Assembly (NCBI GenBank): GCA_944392695.1
Contig: CALXXN010000017.1
Location: forward strand, 1 to 39,426
Source: an uncultured Spirochaetales bacterium
GTDB taxonomy: Bacteria; Spirochaetota; Spirochaetia; Sphaerochaetales; Sphaerochaetaceae
Length of the DNA: 39,426 nt
Direction of reading: 5' to 3'
Positions 16,032 through 24,476 of this stretch are shown here, in pieces (position 1 is the first letter of the stretch; each line of letters opens with the position of its first letter). Made by a program: the position numbers and the translations under genes. The notes below the pieces were generated by a model that saw nothing but the letters and a program-made list of their open reading frames with translations, had not been told where the DNA came from and did no database searches.

Positions 16032-16047
16032 TGTGATATTTGTCACA
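16032..16047. promoter_or_regulatory. CRP/FNR-type palindrome at the start of the ACT gene
   Basis: TGTGA (16032-16036) and TCACA (16043-16047) flank six bases, an exact match to the TGTGA-N6-TCACA pattern bound by CRP-family regulators; one more A/T pair extends each arm. It ends one base before the ATG at 16049, so a bound protein would block transcription or translation start. A TACAAT box at 16007-16012 with CTTACA 16 bases upstream may be the promoter. No CRP-family gene is in the window. Confidence 0.45.
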
Positions 16048-16048
16048 T

Positions 16049-16714
16049 ATGAGCGCCTCGATATCAAACTGCGTGAAGCAGGTCATCAACCGCAGTCCAT
16101 TCATAAACGAGATGCTGGTCCAGCAGCTGATCAGCTATTCAAACCTTTCCCGCTTCATCCAGCCAAAGGTTGAACAGATGTATGGTGCCACTGTCAAGCT
16201 TCCCGCCATTGTCATGGCTGTGCGGCGTTATGCCGAGGAGTTGCTTGAGAACGAGGCTGGCAAGATCCAACGTGGCCGTATTGATTACGAAATCAACATG
16301 AAGACGAACATCTATGACGTCAACCTCGTACGTAGTGACAGCTTCGTCTCAAGGCTCTCTGCGCTCTATGATGAGGTCAAGCCACAGAAGGGTGACTTCC
16401 TCAACGTCTCCATCGGCTCGCATGAGATTTCCCTGTCCGTCTCCGACAAGTTCCGAAGCGCTGTCGACAAGCTGTTGTCTGATGAGGAGGTCATCCACCG
16501 CAAGGAGGACATGGTCGCCTTGACGATCAGCTTCTCCGGCGACTTCCTCCAGACCCCGGGGATACTCTACATGGCCACACGCAAGCTGGCCTGGGAGGAC
16601 ATAAACCTTACAGAAATCGTCTCGACGATGAACGAGCTCACCTTCGTAATCGAGCGTGATGACAGCATGAAGGCCTTCGAGGTCCTGCAGTCCTTCTTCG
16701 ATGAGGCGCTTTGA
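16049..16714 (+). CDS. ACT-domain protein of unknown function
   Basis: A 221-residue soluble protein, not assigned to a named family. Residues from about 152 to the end (SGDFLQTPGILYMATRKLAW, then INLTEIVSTMNELTFVIERD) fit the ACT ligand-binding fold as seen in aspartokinase. The first 60 residues (VKQVINRSPFINEMLVQQLI...KLPAIVMAVRRYAEEL) are helical and could be a winged-helix domain. Together this suggests an amino-acid-responsive regulator, which is inference. There is no clear ribosome site for the ATG at 16049 and a CRP-like palindrome covers the region just upstream; a TTG at 16040 is the alternative. It overlaps the next gene by 14 bp. Confidence 0.65.
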   Translation: MSASISNCVKQVINRSPFINEMLVQQLISYSNLSRFIQPKVEQMYGATVKLPAIVMAVRRYAEELLENEAGKIQRGRIDYEINMKTNIYDVNLVRSDSFVSRLSALYDEVKPQKGDFLNVSIGSHEISLSVSDKFRSAVDKLLSDEEVIHRKEDMVALTISFSGDFLQTPGILYMATRKLAWEDINLTEIVSTMNELTFVIERDDSMKAFEVLQSFFDEAL

Positions 16715-17132
16715 ACTGGTCACCGCCCCTCATGATGGGGGCAAGACAGCTTACCTGCTTTCCCATCACAAGGGTGTACCGGGCTTTGTGACCACAAATG
16801 ATGGACCTGGCAAGGAACGGCTCTTCCTCCACCAGCTCGATACAGGGGAGGAACGCCTCCTCATGGAGCGTCCTGAGGGTGGGGGCTCTTATATTGTCAA
16901 CCAAGAAGCATTCGACTACGCCAATGAGTACATCATGGACATCCACGATGGTCTTGTCGTCCTGGATGAGTGTGGCTGGATGGAAAGGGATGGCGGTGGC
17001 TTCCGTCCTGCCTTGGACCACATCCTCTCCTGTGATGACATCTCAGCCGTCCTCGCCATCAGGCTGGACATGCTTGATTGGTACCTGTCCTTGTTCGAAG
17101 GTGTGGAAGCCTGTGTGGTCAGGCTTTCCTGA
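16701..17132 (+). CDS. THEP1-like nucleoside triphosphatase
   Basis: A 143-residue P-loop protein. A relaxed Walker A, APHDGGKT, is at residues 9-16 and the Walker B with its family extension, LVVLDECGWMERDGGGFRPAL, spans about 85-105, matching the vIDExGxMEl...F pattern of THEP1/DUF2478-type NTPases. It lacks the first Gly of the P-loop (Ala instead). THEP1 proteins hydrolyse NTPs slowly and several sit in metal-cofactor clusters; no such cofactor genes are present here. The start lies inside the ACT-domain gene, so the two are co-translated. Its end overlaps the inositol-phosphatase gene by 14 bp. Confidence 0.65.
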   Translation: MRRFELVTAPHDGGKTAYLLSHHKGVPGFVTTNDGPGKERLFLHQLDTGEERLLMERPEGGGSYIVNQEAFDYANEYIMDIHDGLVVLDECGWMERDGGGFRPALDHILSCDDISAVLAIRLDMLDWYLSLFEGVEACVVRLS

Positions 17133-17928
17133 TTGGCAGGATCCGCCTCATCATCTCAATCGCCTTGGACGTACCTGCGTAGACCTCCCCGTCCAGTCCT
17201 TTCTTCTCATAGAGGAAGGCGTCATCATATTCAAGCCTGCCACCAGAGACATGCTCGATGTCCATGCCTGATGACAGCAGGACGGCATGTGATGCCGCGA
17301 TGTCCCAGACGAAGCAGGGTGGGTCGACACAGCCCTGCATCCCGGAATAGATCACCGGGGCGATCAGGTGTATGATGCTGCTTCCCAGTGTCCTGACCTT
17401 TCCATGGAATGAGCTGAAGTCCACAGCTTCCTGCCCCTTGGAGCCCATGGTGACCTGCTCGACGACATCCTTGCCCGGGGCGGGTGTGAAAGCCTTGCCA
17501 TCAACAAGGAGCTTGCCGCCAGGAACCAGTGTCACCAGGAGCTCCTCCTTTGAGATTCCGAAGCGCGGTGCGTCGATGATCGCACCGACAGGCCTCCTGT
17601 CTTCATCCAGGATCCCGAGGGCGACTGCCCAGCAGGGCAGCCCCTGCGAGTAGACATCGGTGCCGTCTATCGGGTCAAGGACGAAGGTCCATCTTCCGCC
17701 TTCCTTGCGCTCTACGGGGCTCTCCTCACAGACGAAGGTGCAATCGGGGAAGAGCTTGGCCACCTTGGCTTCGATGATTGATGAAATCTCAAGATCCGAT
17801 TCGGTCAATACGGACCCGTCTTCCTTGTAGCTGCGTGTCACATGGGCTTGGCGCGAGCGTGCCATGGCTCCACAACTGGTGACGCATTCCACTAGTTCGT
17901 CAAAGGCATTGCCTGGAAAGCTGAACAT
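17119..17928 (-). CDS. Inositol monophosphatase-family phosphatase
   Basis: A 269-residue Mg-dependent, Li-sensitive type phosphatase. Metal ligands are Glu68-Glu69 in CEES and the DPIDGTD loop at 85-91, with a late VWDIAASHA segment matching the WD(x)AA motif. Substrate may be inositol phosphate, histidinol phosphate, or 3'-phosphoadenosine phosphates; the sequence does not decide. AGGG lies 8 bases before the ATG. It is divergent from mfd across 36 bases and convergent with the NTPase gene. Confidence 0.9.
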   Translation of the reverse strand: MFSFPGNAFDELVECVTSCGAMARSRQAHVTRSYKEDGSVLTESDLEISSIIEAKVAKLFPDCTFVCEESPVERKEGGRWTFVLDPIDGTDVYSQGLPCWAVALGILDEDRRPVGAIIDAPRFGISKEELLVTLVPGGKLLVDGKAFTPAPGKDVVEQVTMGSKGQEAVDFSSFHGKVRTLGSSIIHLIAPVIYSGMQGCVDPPCFVWDIAASHAVLLSSGMDIEHVSGGRLEYDDAFLYEKKGLDGEVYAGTSKAIEMMRRILPIRKA

Positions 17929-17964
17929 TGTATTTTTCCCTGAATTGGAGTAGCCTGCGGCAAC

Positions 17965-20900
17965 GTGGGTGAAGAACTTGCCGCTCTGTGCGAATCATAC
18001 ATCAAGGAAAGCCGCGTCTACAAGAACCTGAAGCGTGGCACTCCAGTATATGTGAACAGCCTCTCAGGTTATCCCCTGAGCCGTGCTGTCACGCTCTGGC
18101 AGCGCAGGCTTGGAGGCCGTGTGCTTGTCCTGCTTCCTACAGAGGAGGCGGCCTCCTCGATGATGGATGACCTGGCTGATGTGTCAGACATACCCATCGT
18201 ACGTTTCCCATCATCTGGCAAGCAACTCTATGCTGCTTACAGCGCGAGCGCCCAGGAAGCCGCACAGGCCAGGTCCGCAGGACGGGTCGCTGAGCTCAAG
18301 GAAGGTATCATCGTCACTTCTGTCAGGGCTTTTGCCAGCCCTGTGATCAGCCCTGAGAGCCTCAAGGCCAACACGGTGAGGATCAAGCTCCATGACAAGT
18401 ACGACCCTGCCGCATTGAGCGGTGCCTTGGCCAAGGCTGGCTATTCAAAGTCCTCGAGTTGCTACAGCGAGGGCACGTTCTCAGTCAAGGGCGAGGTCAT
18501 GGAGGTCTATCCCTTCTCTGGTGGCCAGCCCATTCGGATCTATGCTGACTGGGACGAGGTGGGCCGCATCGCATGGTACGACCCGGAGACCCAGCAAGCG
18601 GTGCGCGATGTCTCACATGTCACGCTGTCCTTGGTCAGTGGTGTGAGCCAGGTGGCCATGTCTCCGTTCTCAAGCCACCTCGTGGGTGATGAATACCTTT
18701 TCGTTGTCGGCAAGGAACGTTGTGAGACAAGCTGGAGGGCGCTCGAGAGTGAGGCCAAGAGCCTGTTCAAGGCCGCCTATGCCGAGGATCCTGATGCCAT
18801 CCTGCCTGACAGGTTGCTATCAAATCCTTTCTCCTTGATTGATTCCAGGGAATCGAAGACCATTGTCTACGATATACGTGACGACACGAAGAGCCATCAT
18901 TTCGACATAAGCCCGGGGCGTAGTTTCTTTGGCAATGTCAACCTCTTCAAGGAGGACCTGAAAGGACTTGTCGACAATGACTGGAAGGTCTATGTCGTCG
19001 TGCCCACACTGGTCCAGAAAGAGAGGATGGAAGGCATACTCTCCGACTTCCCCACAGTACACATGATAGTGGCATCGATGAGTCATGGCTTCGCCATCGA
19101 CTCAAAGGAGCTCTTCGTCGTATTGGACCAGGAGGTCTTCAACCGCAAGAGCGTACGACGCCAAGCTGTCGTCAGGGTGCAGAGTGAGGCGATTGACAGC
19201 TTCGTCGATCTCAAGATGGGGGACTTCGTCGTCCATGTGAACTACGGCGTCGGCCAGTTCGTCAAGATCGAGCGTGCCAAGACGAGCAGGGCGGAGAGGG
19301 ATTACATCAAGATCCGCTATGCAGATGATGAGTTCCTCTACGTGCCCATCGAACAGGCGGACCTCGTACAGCGCTACATCGGCAATGATGGACGTGCTCC
19401 GAAGCTCGACAGGCTTGGTGGCAGTGGTTGGACGAAGAAGAAGGAGCGTGCGCTCAAGAGCGCCCAGGAGCTGGCTGGACAGCTGGTCAAGCTTTATGCG
19501 GCGCGGCAGAACTCCTTTGGACATCCCTTCCAGCCGGACAATGACTGGCAGCTCCAATTCGAAGCCTCGTTCCCATTCACTGAGACACCTGACCAGGTCC
19601 GTTGCATAGAGGAGGTCAAGCATGACATGGAGAGCGACAAGGTCATGGACCGCCTGGTCTGCGGCGATGTCGGTTTCGGCAAGACTGAAATCGCCTTCCG
19701 TGCCGCTTTCAAGGCGGTCATGGACGGTCGTCAGGTCGCCTTCCTCGCTCCGACAACCATCTTGGCCGAACAGCATTGGAGGAAGTTCTGCGAGCGCGTA
19801 GGCTCCTTCCCTGTGCGCAGCGAGCAACTCTCGCGCATCGTGCCTCCAAAGAAGCAGCGCCAGATCCTGAAGGCCCTCGAGGAGGGCAGGGTCGATGTGC
19901 TCTTCGGCACCCATGCGATATTGCAGAAGCGTGTCAATTTCAAGAACCTCGGCCTGCTGGTCGTCGATGAGGAGCAGCGTTTTGGAGTCAAGGACAAGGA
20001 GAGGATCAAGCAGATCAAGGTCAATGTCGACTGCCTGACGCTTTCGGCGACCCCGATCCCCCGCACCCTTTACATGTCACTGCTGAAGGTCAGGGACATG
20101 TCCTTGTTGACCTCGGCACCGCTTGCCCGCCACCCGGTCAAGACAGTGATTGACGACTACGATGAGGCGATCGTCACAAAAGCGATCAAGGATGAGCTCT
20201 CCCGTGGTGGCCAGGTCTTCTTCCTGCACAACAGGATCGAGGACCTGGAGGAACTCGCCCATCATATTGCGATGCTTGTGCCCTCCGCGATTGTCGAATA
20301 CGCGCATGGGCAGATGGATCCCGGGGATCTCGAGGACATCATGCACCGCTTTGTCTATGGCGGTATCCAGGTCCTTGTGTCGACCACGATCATCGAGAAC
20401 GGCATCGACATACCGAACGTCAACACGATCATCATAGACAGCGCACAACGTTATGGCCTCTCCCAGCTCTACCAGCTCAGGGGCAGGGTCGGGCGTGGTG
20501 ACCGCCAGGCCTACTGCTACCTCCTGTACCCCGATGCTGCGATGCTGAACGATGATGCGGTCAAGCGCTTGAAGGTCCTCTCCGAGCACACGGACCTTGG
20601 CAGTGGCTTCAAGGTCGCCATGAAGGACATGGAGATACGTGGTGCTGGCAATATCCTTGGACAGGAGCAGTCCGGCCAGCTCGAGGCCGTGGGCCTTGAC
20701 ATGTATATGAAGATCCTTGATGAGGAGATCGAACGCCAGGTCAAAGGTGGAAAGAGCAAGAAGGAGCGCGAGGTCTACCTCGAACTCGACTACTCCGGCT
20801 TCATCCCAGACAGCTACATCTCAGATCCGTCTCAGAAGTTTGAAATCTACAAGAAGATCTCCTCGGTGCGCAACGAACCTGCCTTCGATGCGCTCAAGGC

Positions 20901-21207
20901 GGAGGTCGAGGACCGCTTTGGTCCGATTCCAGAAGAGGTCGACAACCTCTTCTGCATCGCTGAGATCAAGATCATCTGCCGCCGTTTGGAGATCTACCAC
21001 CTCTCTGAGAGCCGTGGCATGGTCCAGATCGAGTTCAGCCACTTCAGTGCAATCAACCCTGACAAGATCATCAACCTCCTGAAGCTCTCAGGAGGACGCG
21101 TCAAGATGGACGCATCGCGTCCCAATTACATGAAGATGCAGACGGATGCGGTGAGCCTACGTGACAAGGCCGCCTTCATCCTCTCCCAGTTGAGGAGGCT
21201 TGAATGA
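17965..21207 (+). CDS. mfd: Transcription-repair coupling factor
   Basis: A 1080-residue translocase that removes RNA polymerase stalled at lesions and recruits UvrA. Regions in order: UvrB-homology module (about 1-330), RNA polymerase-interacting CarD-like domain (about 415-475, GDFVVHVNYGVGQFV), RecG-like helicase core with Walker A GDVGFGKTE near 566 and DEEQRFGV near 667, SATPIPRTLYMS, the TRG motif region (SGFKVAMKDMEIRGAGNILG), and the C-terminal D7 domain. It is slightly shorter than the 1148-residue E. coli protein. The start is GTG with a weak, distant GGAG, so the exact start is uncertain. The stop overlaps trmB as ATGA. Confidence 0.97.
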   Translation: MGEELAALCESYIKESRVYKNLKRGTPVYVNSLSGYPLSRAVTLWQRRLGGRVLVLLPTEEAASSMMDDLADVSDIPIVRFPSSGKQLYAAYSASAQEAAQARSAGRVAELKEGIIVTSVRAFASPVISPESLKANTVRIKLHDKYDPAALSGALAKAGYSKSSSCYSEGTFSVKGEVMEVYPFSGGQPIRIYADWDEVGRIAWYDPETQQAVRDVSHVTLSLVSGVSQVAMSPFSSHLVGDEYLFVVGKERCETSWRALESEAKSLFKAAYAEDPDAILPDRLLSNPFSLIDSRESKTIVYDIRDDTKSHHFDISPGRSFFGNVNLFKEDLKGLVDNDWKVYVVVPTLVQKERMEGILSDFPTVHMIVASMSHGFAIDSKELFVVLDQEVFNRKSVRRQAVVRVQSEAIDSFVDLKMGDFVVHVNYGVGQFVKIERAKTSRAERDYIKIRYADDEFLYVPIEQADLVQRYIGNDGRAPKLDRLGGSGWTKKKERALKSAQELAGQLVKLYAARQNSFGHPFQPDNDWQLQFEASFPFTETPDQVRCIEEVKHDMESDKVMDRLVCGDVGFGKTEIAFRAAFKAVMDGRQVAFLAPTTILAEQHWRKFCERVGSFPVRSEQLSRIVPPKKQRQILKALEEGRVDVLFGTHAILQKRVNFKNLGLLVVDEEQRFGVKDKERIKQIKVNVDCLTLSATPIPRTLYMSLLKVRDMSLLTSAPLARHPVKTVIDDYDEAIVTKAIKDELSRGGQVFFLHNRIEDLEELAHHIAMLVPSAIVEYAHGQMDPGDLEDIMHRFVYGGIQVLVSTTIIENGIDIPNVNTIIIDSAQRYGLSQLYQLRGRVGRGDRQAYCYLLYPDAAMLNDDAVKRLKVLSEHTDLGSGFKVAMKDMEIRGAGNILGQEQSGQLEAVGLDMYMKILDEEIERQVKGGKSKKEREVYLELDYSGFIPDSYISDPSQKFEIYKKISSVRNEPAFDALKAEVEDRFGPIPEEVDNLFCIAEIKIICRRLEIYHLSESRGMVQIEFSHFSAINPDKIINLLKLSGGRVKMDASRPNYMKMQTDAVSLRDKAAFILSQLRRLE

Positions 21208-21941
21208 CGGAAGAAGAGATCCTGGAGTCCGTCTCCAAGATAGAGGTGCGTGAAGGCGTGCACCGCACGATCAAGAGCTATGCGCTGCGTGACAGCACAT
21301 TGGACGAGGAGAGGAGGCGCATCCTCCTGGCCAACTTCGAGCGTTACGGGGCTGTCTTCAAAGACGAGCCCACTGACATGCACGCGCTCTTCAATGACCC
21401 ATCGAAGGATGTGATCATCGAGATAGGCTTCGGCATGGGCTCCTCGACCCAGCTGATCGCCCGTGACCGTGATGAGTACAACTACCTTGGCCTCGAGGTC
21501 TACCTCAACGGCTATGTGAAGCTGATGAGGGATGTGGCGAAGATGGGTCTCGACAACATCCGCCTGATGCGCTTCAACGCTGTCGATGTGCTCGAGCGCA
21601 TGGTCCCTGATTCCTCGATCAAGGGCTTCCACATCTTCTTCCCCGATCCCTGGCAGAAGAAGCGCCACCACAAGAGGCGCCTGATCCAGCCTGCCTTCGT
21701 CCACTTGCTGACCCAGAAGCTCGTCCCCGGTGGCTACATTTACGCGGTCACGGACTGGGAGGAGTATGCTGAGTGGATGATGGAGGTCTTCTCCTCAGAG
21801 CCAGGCCTCATCAACCCGGCAGGAGCCGGTTCCTACTCAGCTCCCATCCCCTGGCGTCCTGAGACGAAGTTCGAGCGCAAGGGCCTTGAGAAGGAACATG
21901 TGATCCGCGAACTCTGGTTCGAGCGCCCACTGGAAGGCTGA
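21204..21941 (+). CDS. trmB: tRNA (guanine-46-N7)-methyltransferase
   Basis: A 245-residue SAM-dependent enzyme that methylates G46 in the tRNA variable loop. Motif I is IIEIGFGMGSST, the acidic end of strand two is LGLEVYLNG, and the family signature FFPDPWQKKRHHKRRLI carries catalytic Asp and substrate-binding basic residues. An N-terminal extension of about 70 residues precedes the methyltransferase fold. The ATG overlaps the mfd stop (ATGA), indicating coupled translation. Confidence 0.96.
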   Translation: MTEEEILESVSKIEVREGVHRTIKSYALRDSTLDEERRRILLANFERYGAVFKDEPTDMHALFNDPSKDVIIEIGFGMGSSTQLIARDRDEYNYLGLEVYLNGYVKLMRDVAKMGLDNIRLMRFNAVDVLERMVPDSSIKGFHIFFPDPWQKKRHHKRRLIQPAFVHLLTQKLVPGGYIYAVTDWEEYAEWMMEVFSSEPGLINPAGAGSYSAPIPWRPETKFERKGLEKEHVIRELWFERPLEG

Positions 21942-21979
21942 AGAAAACAAGACCCGTTCATGATCCTACGGGAGCACCC

Positions 21980-22654
21980 TCATGCCATGTACAATGGTGA
22001 CCTCCCCATTTTCCAATGACAAGTCCAAGGTCCAGGGCATTCCAGAAGGAAGAAAGCTGACAGCCTTCTTGCAATGGCTTCGGGGGAATCAACATTGACC
22101 TCGTGTCCAGCTCCTTCAACCAGCTCGAAGCATGCAGTTGCGAGCCTCGATGTGATCCGCCGAGCCTCTGTCATGTTGACCTTGTCTTCTGAACCACAGA
22201 GGACAAGGCAGGGTTGGTCAATCAAGGAAAGCTTGGAATCAAGGTCGAGGCTTCTCATCGAACGTGTGAGTGACAATACATCGTCCTTCGGCAGTCCCAT
22301 GCCTCTGAAGGCGGAGGAGGGCATGAAGCGGAATATGAAGTCCTGTACCGCCATGAGTCGTCGAGGCATCCTTGCCTGTGGTGCGATCAGGCAGAGTGCG
22401 GTGACCTTGTCCGGATGACTGCTTGCGATGTCCAAGGCAAGTACCGCACCCAGTGACAAACCCACCACTACGACGGGCTCTTCACATGAACAGACAAGCC
22501 CTTCAAGCTTCTCCTTGATACAAGTGTATTTCAATGGCCGTGGCACTGTTTCAAAAAGAGATGGCACGAGTGCATCAACACCATTCATGGCAGCCACAAC
22601 AGCATCCCATGCCTTTGGTCCCTGGCCAAGCCCATGGAGGAAAAGAATCTTCAT
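21980..22654 (-). CDS. Alpha/beta hydrolase
   Basis: A 224-residue hydrolase with a complete triad: nucleophile Ser in VGLSLGAVLA, Asp in CGSEDKVN and His in GAGHEVN. LFLHGLGQGP supplies the oxyanion hole. A short cap (FIFRFMPSSAFRGMG) lies between strands six and seven. Substrate is unknown; esterase, lipase-like or C-C hydrolase activity are all possible. It has no signal peptide and a weak ribosome site. It converges on trmB, and its upstream side faces the low-GC ATPase block, so it marks the edge of the normal-composition chromosome. Confidence 0.85.
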   Translation of the reverse strand: MKILFLHGLGQGPKAWDAVVAAMNGVDALVPSLFETVPRPLKYTCIKEKLEGLVCSCEEPVVVVGLSLGAVLALDIASSHPDKVTALCLIAPQARMPRRLMAVQDFIFRFMPSSAFRGMGLPKDDVLSLTRSMRSLDLDSKLSLIDQPCLVLCGSEDKVNMTEARRITSRLATACFELVEGAGHEVNVDSPEAIARRLSAFFLLECPGPWTCHWKMGRSPLYMA

Positions 22655-22717
22655 GTCTCAACAGTAAGTTGCCCTAATGACCAAGTCAATAAACATGGAC
22701 GCCTGCTAAAAGTACAT

Positions 22718-22806
22718 AAATTGTAAAATAGTGCAATCTGGAAAGGGTGAAACTTGTCAAACAGTGTATTCTGAGTAGTGCGAAACATGTCAAATACTGC
22801 ATTCCA
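22718..22806. repeat. Repeat family 1, array A: three direct repeats with 33-bp period
   Basis: Three 23-base cores start at 22718, 22751 and 22784, exactly 33 bases apart. Shared core, first 20 bases: AACWTGTCAAATASTGCAWT, then TCTG or a close variant. The last ten bases of each 33-base unit vary more, often ending in GTRCGA. The first unit has two differences from the first unit of array B; units two and three align with the first two units of array B, including linker. The array lies 64 bases upstream of the alpha/beta hydrolase start and 224 bases before the first ATPase. Confidence 0.9.
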
Positions 22807-22968
22807 GAGTTTTGGTGTGAGATGTAATAGCTTGTATGAAAAGGATATGTCGTGAAATTCACCTACTCATCGATTATAATGCTGATGTGAAAGTTGATGG
22901 CAGGATGATCATGTTTGCTAACATGTGAAACTGTTATGGAATCTTAGCTGAAACTTTGTAATAGTCAG
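22807..22968. other. Non-coding stretch between the two repeat families
   Basis: AT-rich DNA without an open frame of note. A TATAAT box at 22875-22880 could be a -10 for the ATPase gene but no good -35 precedes it. A perfect hairpin, CATGTT/AACATG around four bases, lies at 22910-22925. Confidence 0.4.
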
Positions 22969-23038
22969 AAGTTTTTCTGGGTTTTCAGTATAAACTTTAC
23001 AAATGATAAAAGTTTTCCTAGAATTCAAGTATGAATAT
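22969..23038. repeat. Repeat family 2, first pair: imperfect palindromes with 41-bp period
   Basis: Two related units begin at 22969 and 23010, exactly 41 bases apart. Each runs about 29 bases from AAGTTTTYCT to a right half like AGTATRAA. The first folds as AAGTTT..CTG..CAG..AAACTT. The second unit contains the start codon of the first ATPase gene. A matching pair with the same 41-base period occurs at 25856-25925. Confidence 0.8.
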
Positions 23039-24233
23039 AAACAGACCTGATTATATGCATAAGTTGCTTTCGGCCATTGATATCCCATTGGTGAAGATCC
23101 TCAATGGTGTACGCAGGTCTGGAAAATCGACGCTCCTGTCAATGTTCAAGGAAGAACTCGTCAAGCAGGGGAAGAATCCTGGAAACATAATCTATCGACG
23201 CTATACGAGCTTAGGTGATGCAGCTGTCGTTGATGCTCCTTCAATGTATAAGGAGCTTGCCTGCATGACAGAGGGCAAGGGGAAGTGCTACCTGCTGCTG
23301 GATGAGGTCCAAGAGGTCGATGGCTGGGAAAAAGTGGTCAACTCACTGTATGAAGACATGGGACATGACCTCTATGTCACAGGTTCCAATTCGAAGCTGT
23401 TGGCAGGTGAGATGAGCACATACCTTTCTGGGAGGTATATCGAAATCGCTGTCTTCCCTCTGTCTTACAGGGAGTTCATCGATTTCAGGATTGCTTACGG
23501 AATCCAGGGGACTTCCATCATGGATTACATCCGGCTTGGGGGCTTTCCTGTCATCTCAACAGGAGCTTTTGATCACAACACGGCTTACCAGGTCGTGGGT
23601 GGTATCTACTCATCAATCGTCATGAGGGATATACAGCGTCGTCATAAAATTGCGGCCATGGATCTCTTCAACCGTGTTGTGGATTTCATCATTGAGAACA
23701 TGAGCCATACATTCTCAGCCAGCTCAGTTGTCAAATTCCTGAAATCCCAGCACAGGTCATTAACCACGGAGAACGTCTATGACTACATTACATGGCTGGA
23801 GGAGGCCTTTGTCACATACAAGTGCAAGCGCTATGACTTGAGAGGGCGTGATGTCCTCCAGACACAGGAGAAATATTATCTGTCAGACCACTCCCTCAGG
23901 TATGGAATCAAGGGCTTCCAAGGTACGGATGTTTCAGCAATCATTGAAAACATCGTATACGTGGAACTGCTTAGGCGTGGGTATTCCGTCTACATTGGTA
24001 AGCTCTATGACAAGGAGATAGACTTTGTCGCCCAGAAGCTTGAACCTGCAGGGTGTATCTATATCCAGGTCTGTAGGAACATGCCCGAAGTATCCGATAG
24101 GGAAGTGGCAAACCTTAAGGCGATAAAGGACAACTACCCAAAGTTCGTTATCACCTTGGATGAGTATTCGACTGCCGATATCGATGGCATCAGGATCATC
24201 CCGCTGAAAGACTTCCTGCTTTCAGATATTTGA
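23031..24233 (+). CDS. AAA_14/DUF4143-type ATPase (first copy)
   Basis: A 400-residue protein. Residues 1-150 are a compact AAA domain: Walker A GVRRSGKST at 26-34, Walker B YLLLDEVQE at 87-95, sensor TGSNSKLL at 117-124, then the FPLSYREF element. A middle helical region follows, and the C-terminus (IENIVYVELLRRG, YDKEIDFVA, YIQVCRN) is the DUF4143 domain, which has a PD-(D/E)XK-like fold; the usual E-x-K is QVC here, so nuclease activity is doubtful. The family is common, multi-copy and of unknown function. The start ATG lies inside a family 2 repeat and lacks a clear ribosome site. GC content and codon use are lower than in the neighbouring core genes. Confidence 0.92.
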   Translation: MNINRPDYMHKLLSAIDIPLVKILNGVRRSGKSTLLSMFKEELVKQGKNPGNIIYRRYTSLGDAAVVDAPSMYKELACMTEGKGKCYLLLDEVQEVDGWEKVVNSLYEDMGHDLYVTGSNSKLLAGEMSTYLSGRYIEIAVFPLSYREFIDFRIAYGIQGTSIMDYIRLGGFPVISTGAFDHNTAYQVVGGIYSSIVMRDIQRRHKIAAMDLFNRVVDFIIENMSHTFSASSVVKFLKSQHRSLTTENVYDYITWLEEAFVTYKCKRYDLRGRDVLQTQEKYYLSDHSLRYGIKGFQGTDVSAIIENIVYVELLRRGYSVYIGKLYDKEIDFVAQKLEPAGCIYIQVCRNMPEVSDREVANLKAIKDNYPKFVITLDEYSTADIDGIRIIPLKDFLLSDI

Positions 24234-24282
24234 AGCCTCGCTTTGACATCAATTTCTGTATTGGCTGGATTCCAGTAGATTA

Positions 24283-24337
24283 TGAGACGACCCTGTGTGT
24301 GGATGCGCAGGGCCGTCTCAGTCATTTGGAATGAGAC
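24283..24337 (+). terminator. Strong stem-loop with an alternative pairing arm after the first ATPase
   Basis: Positions 24283-24297 pair with 24306-24320 (15-bp stem with one A-C mismatch and one G-U; loop of 8). A third segment, TGAGAC at 24332-24337, can pair instead with GTCTCA at 24315-24320, and AATGA (24330-24334) with TCATT (24322-24326). It lies 49 bases after the ATPase stop and 36 bases before array B. It is terminator-like, but a U-run is missing, and the mutually exclusive pairing recalls an attenuator. Confidence 0.45.
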
Positions 24338-24372
24338 TTGTTTGCTGTATAGTTCCTTCGTTAGCAAGTACA

Positions 24373-24461
24373 AACTTGTCAAATAGTGCAATCTGAGGAG
24401 TACGAAACATGTCAAATACTGCATTCTAATAGATGCAAAACTTGTCAAATACTGCATTCTG
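24373..24461. repeat. Repeat family 1, array B: three direct repeats with 33-bp period
   Basis: Cores start at 24373, 24406 and 24439, again exactly 33 bases apart, with the same 23-base core as array A. The second and third cores differ from each other by only two bases. The last core ends 15 bases before the ATG of the second ATPase gene, leaving no room for a separate promoter downstream, so the array lies in the promoter or leader. AAGTACA precedes the first unit here and also precedes the first unit of array A. Confidence 0.92.
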
Positions 24462-24476
24462 GGTCAGAATGGAACC

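Noticed and set aside
22718-24461. CRISPR array
   Set aside because: The period is only 33 bases with a 23-base core, leaving about 10 bases between cores, too short for spacers. Those linkers are also partly conserved, there are only three units per site, and no cas gene is present.
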